A stretch of DNA of 64,000 nt from Blumeriella jaapii (Eukaryota > Ascomycota > Leotiomycetes > Helotiales > Drepanopezizaceae): contig VWND01000015.1 in the NCBI GenBank assembly GCA_009599575.1, forward strand, positions 558,001 to 622,000, given 5' to 3'. Positions 55,216 to 64,000 of the stretch are shown piece after piece. A model generated the notes under the pieces. It made no database searches. It had not been told where the DNA came from and saw nothing but the letters and a program-made list of their open reading frames with translations. A program made the position numbers and the translations under genes. Position 1 is the first letter of the stretch, and the number at the start of each line of letters is the position of its first letter.

Positions 55216-56822
55216 ATGATTGTCAATCTCTCGACCGTGGCGCTTGCCACTCTTTTGTCTTCAACCTCCGTGCTCGCCATTTCGTCCTCCGACATCCCTT
55301 CAGATACTCCGATCTCCACCCTCCTTGCGTCTGCGAATGCTCACCTGGCGAAAGGGGAGACGAACGACGCCCTGACCTACTACGATGTTGCGATTTCGCG
55401 CGACCCCAACAACTACCTGACATACTTCAAGCGTGGAGCGACTTATCTCTCTCTGGGCCGAACTGTTCAGGCCACCTCCGACTTCGATAAAGTGCTGTCA
55501 ATCAAGCCTGGTTTCGAGGGAGCGTTGGTTCAGCGTGCGAGGATAAAAGCGAAGAATGGTGACTGGGATGCTGCAACGAAGGACTACCAAGCACATGGAA
55601 ACTCCGTAGCAGACCTTGCCGAGCTGGAAGAAGCTAAAGGCGCGGCCGCTCTGGCAGCTGCCGCCGAGCAGGCACGGAACTGGGAAGAATGTGTCAGTCA
55701 ATCCGGAGTCGCGATCACGGTCGCAAGCAAAATGCTGCCCCTGCGGAAAACAAGAGTCCATTGTCGATTTGAGCGCGGAGAAGTTATGGAAGGGATGAGC
55801 GATTTGAAGCACGTTTTACAGATGCTTCCGGGACAGACGGAACCACATGTTCAAATTTCAGTAATCACGTATTATGCGCTTGCAGATTTGGAACACGGAA
55901 TGGATCAATTAAGGAAGTGCTTGCATTCAGATCCGGACTCGAAGAGGTGCAAGACGTTATACAGGCGGGAGAAGACGCTGGACAAGCAAATGACGCAGGT
56001 CAATAAGTTTTTTGACAAGAAGCAATATGCGAGTTCGCTGAAAGTTCTTCTCCCGGCTGGCGAGGATGTAGGGTTGGTCCAGGAAATAAGAGAAGATGTC
56101 AAGGAGTTACGGGAGGCGGGTACAATCCCAGAGAAAGCCCCTAATGAACTGGAAACTAAAGCGGTAGAAATGGTTTGCGAAGCTTACCATGAGGTACGTT
56201 TCCTCCGCACCTTTCTAAGAGATCTAGCAACTAACAGCAATAGTTGAAAAACTCGAAAAAATCCGCGACCTGGTGTGAGGAAGCTCTCAAACTAAACCCG
56301 GACTCACTCTATGGCCTACTTAGCAAAGCCCGTCGCTCGATGGAAGCCGAGAACTTCGACGCCGCCATCAATGCTCTCAACCAAGCCAAAGAACATCACC
56401 CGTCTGCCCAGCAAATCAATCACCTCCTGCAAAATGCCCAGCTCGAACTCAAGAAGAGTAAGACGAAGGACTACTACAAAGTTCTCGGCGTACCGAGGGA
56501 CTCCGACGAGTCGCAAATCAAGTCGGTTTACAGGAAAATGGTCAAGTTGCATCACCCTGATAAGGCGCATAAGCAGGGTATCTCGAAAGAAGAAGCGGAG
56601 AAGAAGATGGCGGCGGTAAATGAGGCGTATGAGGTGCTCAGTGACCCGGAGCTGAAGCGGAGGTATGACCAGGGTGATGATCCGAACGATCACGAGCAGC
56701 AGAGGCAACATCCTTTCCACGGACAACAGTTCCGGGCACATGGAAATCCTTTCGGTGGTCAAAGTGGTGGTGCTCAGTTCAAGTTTGACTTCGGTGGTGG
56801 AGGCTTCCCATTTGGTGGTTGA
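55216..56822 (+). CDS. ER-lumenal TPR-DnaJ co-chaperone (DNAJC3/P58IPK-like)
   Basis: Two exons, 55216-56193 and 56244-56822, giving 518 aa. A cleavable signal peptide (MIVNLSTVALATLLSSTSVLA) directs it to the ER. TPR repeats run through about residues 35-420 (LAKGETNDALTYYDVAISRDP, YLTYFKRGATYLSLGR, DFDKVLSIKPGFEGAL). The C-terminal J domain has DYYKVLGVPRDS and KLHHPDKAHK (HPD present), then a Gly/Phe-rich end with FPFGG. This is the architecture of P58IPK, an Hsp70 (Kar2/BiP) partner in ER folding; no ER-retention signal is visible. ATG at 55216 begins the signal peptide and is preferred over open sequence upstream. Convergent with eIF3k. Confidence 0.92.
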
Positions 56823-57248
56823 AAGAACAAAGAAGCAAGGTAGCATAAAGGTAGCCTAGAGAATGGGCGTTGGAGTTGGATGCTTGCTGGCATTGAATCG
56901 TTGACGGCGAGCAACTAGGTAGCACTATGACAATTTGACCTTTACTTGGATTTATAACAATGAGATCACGAGAGTTTGTAAGATTGAAAGGACACATGAG
57001 TGATAGTGTGTAGAGTCTGAGGTCTAACCTTGCACTCAAAGTTGTTTTGATGGTCTGTTTCTCAAAACAGGTTGAGAGGTACTGATGGCAAATCCTTTTC
57101 TGAGCCTCTACGGTATCAATGCACCCATCCACGCAAGAGCACACCTTGACTCTCTGGCCAAATAACTCCAACCATGAACGCCCCCGACCGACCAGGCATG
57201 CCATGCAAGTTCATCAAAGACGTAAACCCCTACCAGGGCAGTCCGCTC
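56823..57248. other. Convergent 3' flanks; no feature seen
   Basis: Spacer between the P58-like gene and eIF3k; nothing recognised. Confidence 0.6.
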
Positions 57249-58215
57249 TCAAGCAGGCGCCTCGTAAGCTCTCCTAATGACCCTCGAGAACTGCTCCATC
57301 TTCACGTTCTCCCTCACAATCGTGCCCTTCGCCTCGTTCTCCTTGTTCAGCGGAACCTTGACAGCGCTGCCCTCAATCTCCCATCCGCAGGTCGAGTTGA
57401 CGAAATTCTCAAACTGCTCGCCTTGCATGCCCAACCACGACTCGAGAACTGGTCTCTCAACTTCGCGCACGGATTGCGAGATGGTGAGTGCGATTCTGAT
57501 ACGGATAAGTTCCTCAAAACCGGCCACATCGGCGATGAGATCGGCGTAGAGGTCGTCGCTGTCGAGGGTACTCCAGAAAAGAGCGTAGGATGCCTGTCCA
57601 AGCAGGTTATTAAGCACGTTGAGCTTTTGCACGGCTTCGGAAAGAGGCGCATCGCCGGCGGCAGGGAGAGCGGATGACGCGGAAATGGGGGTCAGGATGT
57701 GCGGTGGGAGAAGATGCAGGGCGAGGGAGAAGTCCGGGGAGGGGAAGACGGTGAGAGATTTGACAAGGATGTTGGTGATAGTCTCGTCTTTGGTGAGATG
57801 CGGGTTGAATTGGTACCTTGAGACGCACGAATAAGTTAGCCAGATGCGCGATCATTGATTTGGTTGTGTGAGCCGGATAGAAAGAGTGTCAAATTCAGAT
57901 AGAGCTAATAAAGACTTCAGGGACCGGAGGGATTCATTCTCCATGTCCTCAGGTAATAGGAAACGTTTAATACGGATCATCACATTGACACCTCGTACAT
58001 AATACACGAATATAGTTTGAGCAAGTTTGGAGGGAGAAGACTCACAGCTTCAACAGCGCAAGGTTCGCGAAACAGTCCACGAACTTGCCCTCACATTGTT
58101 GTACGACGTATTCTTGGAAGATGGCTGTCGTCTCGGGATTGTAGCGGTCGAGGCCGTTGAGGATCGCATCAATGTGCTCTGGCCTATCTGGCGCGTAATC
58201 GAAAGGGACACCCAT
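57249..58215 (-). CDS. Eukaryotic translation initiation factor 3 subunit K
   Basis: Exons 58215-58046 and 57816-57249, giving 245 aa. eIF3k is a non-essential PCI/CSN8-fold subunit of eIF3 in the cytoplasm, absent in budding yeast but present in filamentous fungi. The start [20 protein letters not shown] with LDRYNPE is typical; exon 2 begins [21 protein letters not shown], and [30 protein letters not shown] and the C-terminal [20 protein letters not shown] match the family. The intron is 229 nt, unusually long here, but GT-AG borders and phase fit. A GTG reading upstream of the ATG at 58215 is ignored. No frame break. Confidence 0.92.
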
Positions 58216-58943
58216 GATGGCGGCGTTGAAGGGACAGCGTCGTGGTGGGAGGGAGAGTGTGAGTCGAGAAAATCTCGAAGTTGAAGTTCGTGTGTAGATT
58301 CGGTGGAGCTGTCTGTGTGAACCCTCTAGCCGAGCATAGTAGCACGTGATCTCACGGTTGGTTCCTCCGGCTTGAACGCCGTAAACGTGCACCTTTACAA
58401 AGTACTCGGACCAGAGGACTGTTTAAAGAAAAGGTCGAGAAGTTTGTCTAACAGCTTATTATCCTCGTATCGCATCATTCACAGTTCTAGGAATTTCAAG
58501 CTATTCCAACTTGGTCCAGTTAGCTGATAATGCAGGGAACTAACTGAATAGAGTCAGAACATATTGATCGAGTCAACTACGAATTTCTGAACGACATTGA
58601 GCCGACAGAGTGTTTTTTCTCCATCGTCTGTCTGCTTTTTACGAAGTAGAAGTCTGTCTGCATACAGGTACGTCTTCGGGGACCCTCTGTGGTGCAAATC
58701 TTCGGCCTTCATTATTGTTATGGTAACGTATTATGTACATATCAATGGCCTTGATTACCTCGCAACTCTGTTTCAGCGTTTTAAGGACTACTTGAGCTTA
58801 TTAACCATCCTATCTGCTCCTCTCAAATCCATGACTTTTGTTTCCTGGCAAATATACATAAATTGATGCCAGATCCAGCAAACAGTCTCATGCGCAGCGT
58901 CACTACTTGACTCAGGCGTCCTTTCAGACCCTCAACATGGGTA
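58216..58943. other. Intergenic between eIF3k and UTP22; no feature seen
   Basis: Tandem genes on the minus strand flank it. AT-rich in the middle. No RNA gene or domain-bearing frame recognised. Confidence 0.6.
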
Positions 58944-61900
58944 TCAGTTGTTTACCTCGACTCTGGATACCATGTCCCCCCCAAGCCTTGCAATCTCTGC
59001 CAAAATAGCGTCCTTGTCTATCACAACCTCGTCTTGCTTATCCGAAGCAGGTTTTTGTAGCATAGGCCGCATTAATCTTGAAAGATCGCGCTGCGAGGTT
59101 CTGAGGATTCCACAATCCTCCAATAACACCACCTGCAAAGCCCTGAAAAAACACAATACTGTTCGAATACAGACTCCTTAGCTCATCGAGATACAGTTGG
59201 ACTGGCTGGTATCCAATGCCTCCCACATCAATGTCTGCCTGTAGCTCCAGGTTCTTGAACTTGGTTTTGCTTTGCTCTTTCTGCTTGCCGATGAATGTAG
59301 TCGAGATATGAATCACGAAATCGTAGTCGCTTGTTGAGGAAGTAAATAGAGATCTCGGCTCTAGCTCAATATCCTTGTCCTTTATCAGCTTGCAAGCAGA
59401 GCGAGCCAATGCCGTCATGCGAGCAGCAACCATCTTCGAAGGTCCGTTGTCTGTAAAACAAGTTCCAGTAAGATCGTGGTTGGAAGCCACGAACATTACT
59501 GTTCGGTTCATACTGGGGTCGATCTTTCTCCAGGCCTCCAACCGGGTATTTATTGAATCAACCTCCTGACTTGTCATGGTCCCGGTGAAGTCTACAATTA
59601 CCGGGGAGAGGCGCCAATCCCATCGCGAGATGAAGAGAAGGGTCCTTAAAAATCCCGTCATGACAGATGAGGGTGCTTGCCATGGGAAGGGCTGCAAAAA
59701 GGTCCGCGAGACCAGAAGTTCAACCAGCTCCTCGCTTACGTGGCCAAGAATCATGTGACTTTGGAACCACATCTTTGTGAGTCGAATTGTTGGCGAAAGA
59801 AGTGAGAATCGGGTGCAGTGAGTCGAAATTGACTGCGCGTGCTTTGGAATCTGGACGAAGGCCTTATTGTAGGTTGATAGCGCAGCAACAGCAACCTCAC
59901 GGGATCGGTGATCAATCGATTTGTCCTTAATCTTCCGTTCGAGAAGAGTCTGCTCTCGGTCATTATGTATTCGGAGACGGAACACAGCACCGGAACTGTA
60001 GACGATGTCTAAAAAGGCACAATTCTGTAGAGGCTTATCTTGGTTCTCCAGACCAATTCGAGTTGAGATGCCCTTGTCTACCTGCTTTAGCAAACTGCCC
60101 ATCTTCAGCAGGAAGGCGATCTTCGTTCGCTGGATCGCAACAAGGTCATCTGGCCACCTTCCAGAGCCCTCAAACGAGATGATTACATCTGCTGGAATTC
60201 TCATATATCGCCCTGGGCCGAATGTTGGTGGGTCGATAGAAGAGTACCTAAGCTGTGGGCTAACGGCTGAAAGCTGTCTCAACTGTAACGGCAGCCCTTG
60301 AAGATCTCTAATTTGTCTTTCCAAAATTCGGAATGCTTCTCTGAGAGCTTCAAATTGGGTAAGTTTCAGACCCGACCCAGGAAGTATCTTGCCAAAACCT
60401 TCCCCGACAAAATTGAGACTGATAGCTGACGCGTCACCTAGGTGACGCTTGACAAGGAACGTAACAATTTCTCGGAATATGGTATGGGGGGAACCAGGTG
60501 ACCAGATCAAGCTCTCGAGGATACTGCCATCCTTGAATCGTCGCAACTCTGCCTTTCCTCCCCAAAATTTCTGGAATCTGGCGGCTTTCTTTTTATCCTC
60601 TGCTGCTGGGCCATGGTCCACCAGACGGCCGATGTTGGCTGGATCAAAGACCACCGAGACCAATATCGACTGGTCCTTCTCGGCTGGATGGTTCGACTCG
60701 AGCGGCCAAGACGGATGAGCTTGCTCCTGGATGTTAATAAGATTGACGCGATCCATTAATCCCTCACTTAGAATATCGAAGAGCTTACTGCTGAAGCGCC
60801 TGTAGCCTGAGACGTGGTCTGGAGACGCCGTTTCGGTAGGCTGAAGGGGAAAAGATATTTTAATGGTAGAATCAAATCTCTGCAAAGTCTGTGAAGTTTT
60901 CACAATGAAAGTTGATTCGAATTGGTCCAAAGTGGTATCGTTCAGCATAGTTATAGATATCGTAGCCTCGTGGCGCAGGAGTTGGTATGACCAAGGAGAC
61001 ATTTTGTAGAGGGTATTCAGCCCCGTAACTCCGTCATACAGGACCGGAATATTGGTCTTTGTGAACGCCACATCATTGGCCTCAAAGATAGCTGGTTTGG
61101 CAACCAAATCATTAGAGGCAAAGAATCGCAGGACAGCCTTGAACATTTGGTAACTGCTGTAGCCCGAGGAGAGTACACTGTAGCCTTTCGGACCCCCCCC
61201 CTTGATTAGTAGAGCAGTGGCTACAGCCCATTCGAAATGGCCGAAGCCTCCCTTCGAGATACCACTGCCGAAGCCTCGTTGCCGGAGCCAAATCCTGCCA
61301 AGAATACATGATTCCTTGAACCCAGCTGCAAGCTTTGCCGAAGAATGAAGGAGTTTTAGACACGATTCAAAGCTGCAATCGGCCAACAATGATGAGTTGT
61401 AAAATGGCGTTGGTAGCCTGGTGCTCGTTTCGTTATCAGGCGCATCCTTTAACCGAATAGCGTTCTTGCCTGGCTGCAACTTCGGCCTGCTAAATAAATC
61501 TGCAGGGACGGCAGGAATGATGCGAATTTGGTATTTCGTTCCTGGTTTCTGTGAGTGGACAAAGACCGTAACAAGATGATTACAACACATACCGGATCTT
61601 AGCTTCGTAGCCAGGATTGGCTGAAGCGTGTTGCCATTCAAATATTCATATGATAGAGATATATCATCCTTGCCAGCATCATGGAGGCCAGCGGCGATAC
61701 AGGCCAAATAGTATGCTCTTTTGTAGAAATATCTGTAATTCAGATAGTCCTTCTCTTGAAATATTGAAGCCGGCATAACAACCAGCATATCGACTGACAA
61801 TAGATCCTCTGATTTGACCATTGTTTTGGAAGCATAGCTCCCGACAACATTGATGTTCGAAGGCCTCTCATATGCTACTTTGTATGCTGCGTTGGTAGCT

Positions 61901-62387
61901 GGTTTGGGATCCGGGAAAGGAACTGCAATTTTGTGTGACCTGTATAGAGAACTCGTAGCCTCGGGGATCTAGTTTGATGGTTAAAAATCAGACAGGTATC
62001 ACGTAGTTGGGGGGAACTTACAGAGACGGCAGCGCGATCTCCGATTCCTTCAATCCATCCCTTCAATTTGCGCAAGAGTTCGTCCACCCCGCTCAGCCGC
62101 TTCTCATAATTTGGCTGTACCTCGGACAGCAGCTCATCCACCTGCAGCTTGAACAGATTCGACTTGTAATCCCCCCCGGCATATATCGCAGAAACATCAT
62201 TATCCTTTGTCTGCTTGGTACTTGCGGGTCCTTGTGTCTGGACGGGCGGCAGTTGCGTCTGTAACTTTGCTCCAACGTCATGAGGGTTTTCCTCCAGGTC
62301 GCTCGCATACGATTCACTCGAATGCGCCGAAGGCGAGCTGGGTTGCCCGTTCTCGAGCTTGCGTCTTTTCGATGAAAGCGGTGCCAT
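58944..62387 (-). CDS. UTP22: U3 snoRNP protein Utp22 (Nrap family), frame break before the last residues
   Basis: Exons 62387-62022 and 61968 onward (intron 53 nt). Utp22 (Nrap) is part of the SSU processome UTP-C/CURI complex with Rrp7 and is needed for 18S rRNA processing. N-terminus MAPLSSKRRKLENG, acidic low complexity, then the tandem nucleotidyltransferase-like halves: NVVGSYASKTM, SVDMLVVMPASIF, RKL-free GRIWLRQRGFGSG, FGHFEWAVATALLI, KFWGGKAELRRFKDGSI, TKMWFQSHMILGHVSEELVELL, and DYDFVIHI-type blocks. The main frame stops at 59038 just after INAAYATK. The next frame supplies PASDKQDEVVIDKDAILAEI and GGDMVSRVEVNN, the conserved C-terminus, ending at 58944. The break is a five-A run (T run 59052-59056 on the plus strand). 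Exons total 3391; one base less gives 1129 aa. Likely a homopolymer indel. Confidence 0.95.
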
Positions 62388-62692
62388 TGTGGGTGGGATT
62401 CGTGCGTGGCTACAGTTAGTTTCCTGTCCTGTTCGTCTCCAGCTCGGAAATTTTCGAGCGTGCAAAGTCGATAATGCTAGCGTCTAGCTTATCGCTTATC
62501 TTAGCGCGCTGTTGTTTCCATCAGACTCTGAGTGTATCTATCAATGTTAGAGGTGGCTCTATCACTCACCGGTAACGGATATTCTACCAAACAGAGTTCC
62601 GAGTTTCAGGTTCCCAGACAAAACAAATTTCCTGACACGGACTTTGCGAGCTTGAAAGATAGAAAAAAAAGATTTACAGTCTTTTCGCCAGG
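62388..62692. promoter_or_regulatory. Divergent promoter of UTP22 and STR2
   Basis: 305 bp between the two start codons. No recognisable binding site stands out. Confidence 0.5.
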
Positions 62693-64000
62693 ATGTCAGT
62701 CATTGAATTGGGAGAGTCCGTACCGGCGCTGACGCCTCATGTAAGTCATCATCACATTTCCGGCTGTCATTGCGTGTCTCGGTTCTGATATACTTCTTAG
62801 GCCACGAGCGTTTCCCTCCCGAAATGGCTAGACAACATTGAATATGAGCAAGGAAAGGAGAGAGTCTTGAGTAAAATGATAACTGGATATCCACGGTAAA
62901 ACGCCATGCTCTACGCCATGTCTCGCCACACTAACGTCATTCTGTGATCAAGATTTTTCATCCATAAACTCATAGTTGCGTTCGCCGAAGACATCGTCAG
63001 AAAAAATGGAAAGCCGGGCCAGCAGGCAATGCTCTTTCCATCGCCCAGGACTGCACGACGATGTGTAGACTTTATGCACTCGAGGGACCCGGCAATTGCT
63101 GCAGATCAGATTCGTGTGGTTGACCTGGTCCTAGACTTGAGTCGAACCGATTCAGAAGTCCTCAAGAAGGTCTCCCCGAGCATGTCAGCTGTCATTTTCC
63201 CCAAAGACTTCTTTCCCAGTGCCAAGCAGTATTGGCAGCATTCAGGCGAAGGTGTCTCAAGTAGGCGTGCTGAGTTCTGTCATGGTCTCTACCAAGACGG
63301 AATATTGGTAGAGCAAACAGGCCTACGTCAAGTTGCAAACGGTTTTGTGAAGGGACCCAGAAGATATCAGAAGGGGTCCGTAGACAAGACGTCTCCCAAC
63401 ACATACCAGAATGGATGTACTGCCCCAGTAACCAATGGTCTTGCTTTCACTGGACCCGCCGAGAGCCAAGAGAGCTCACAGTTTCTAGAGGAGCGATTTG
63501 GCCGCAACCTCGATGTCTCTTTCGTTGATAATGCAAAGTCGGCAATTCGACGTCGTATTGCTGGCTCTCTGGTGGGGGAGGTAGATTTAGCCACGGAGCC
63601 GGGCCCCGATGTCGGATCGAATACACGTGGAGTGGCCAATCTTTCGGAGAGTGACGTTTACCTCTATCCTACTGGCATGAACTCCATCTTCTCTGCACAT
63701 CGGACGATGATGGCGGTGAGGGGTCCAATGAAGAGCATATCATATGGCTTTCCTTATGTCGATACTCTCAAAATCCTAGAGAAGTTTGGCCCCGGATGCA
63801 TCTTCTACGGGAACGGAGAGGCGGATGACCTGGATGACCTAGAAGCTCGATTAAAATCCGGAGAGAGGTACCTCGCACTGTTCTGTGAGTTTCCAGGAAA
63901 TCCCATGCTGAAGTGTCCCGACCTTCAGCGTATACGGAAACTGGCAGACGAGTACGACTTTGGTGTCATTGTCGACGAGACAATTGGCAACTTTATCAAC
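62693..64000 (+). CDS. STR2: Cystathionine gamma-synthase, N-terminal part (runs off the window)
   Basis: Exons 62693-62740, 62801-62895 and 62953 to the window end, 397 codons so far, frame intact. The fungal form has a long N-terminal extension (SLPKWLDNIEYEQGKERVL) before the PLP-dependent Cys/Met-metabolism fold. Visible fold blocks: VYLYPTGMNSIFSAHRTMM, SISYGFPYVDTLKILEKFGPG, YLALFCEFPGNPMLKCPDL, and EYDFGVIVDETIGNF, where the Asp of VDET binds the PLP ring nitrogen; the Lys that forms the Schiff base lies beyond 64000. Makes cystathionine from cysteine and an O-acylhomoserine in transsulfuration toward methionine. An insert rich in Gly/Asn/Ser (about residues 220-250) is typical of the fungal enzymes. 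Confidence 0.9.

Overview
The window is nuclear DNA of a filamentous ascomycete (Pezizomycotina). The genes have many short GT-AG introns, mostly 45-75 nt, with CTAAC/CTAAT-like branch sites. Homologues are typically fungal (Whi5/Nrm1, Slm1, Ldb17, Sgd1, Utp22, Pom152, a sphingolipid delta-8 desaturase, a CYP52-type P450), and a degenerate Ty1/Copia retrotransposon carries a point-mutation-like (RIP) signature. The style of the genes and of the Copia fragments would fit Leotiomycetes, but that is only an impression. I recognise no complete rRNA or tRNA gene and no CRISPR array.

Layout. 1-663: 3' end of POM152. 2161-4096 (-): CYP52-like P450. 4110-10263: a complete-length Copia element (199-bp LTRs, 5-bp GCAAG target duplication) inserted 13 bp upstream of the P450 start codon. 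11503-12705 (-): Whi5/Nrm1-like repressor. 13826-16348 (+): zinc metalloprotease with a C-terminal jacalin-like domain. 17171-18057 (+): phosphatidylserine synthase. 18729-19622 (-): GAR1, divergent from THS1 threonyl-tRNA synthetase (19839-22352, +). 23269-26301 (+): SLM1, convergent with LDB17 (26949-28643, -). 28644-35001: gene-poor, partly AT-rich, with decayed repeats. 35002-37376 (+): a GBP2/HRB1-type three-RRM protein with 11 exons. 38271-39903 (+): Cys-rich/Gln-rich hypothetical. 40314-40862 (-): SRP14, divergent from SGD1 (41072-43735, +). 44090-45840 (+): LPD1. 46312-48052 (+): delta-8 sphingolipid desaturase. 48053-50808: gene-poor. 50809-53966 (+): VAC14. 54034-54916 (-): HAUS1-like. 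55216-56822 (+): DNAJC3/P58IPK-like. 57249-58215 (-): eIF3k. 58944-62387 (-): UTP22. 62693-64000 (+, runs off the end): cystathionine gamma-synthase.

The genes are unrelated housekeeping functions (ribosome biogenesis GAR1/SGD1/UTP22, translation THS1/eIF3k, secretion SRP14/P58, membranes PSS/SLM1/VAC14/desaturase). I see no biosynthetic cluster or defence island. Three things stand out. First, nine genes, including conserved and essential ones, each carry one (one gene two) single-nucleotide frame breaks of mixed sign, several in homopolymers; exon-length arithmetic closes exactly if one base is added or removed, which points to indel errors in the assembly rather than biology in most cases. 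Second, the Copia insertion separates the P450 from its promoter. Third, a GTACWGTAC palindromic motif recurs in clusters in intergenic DNA.
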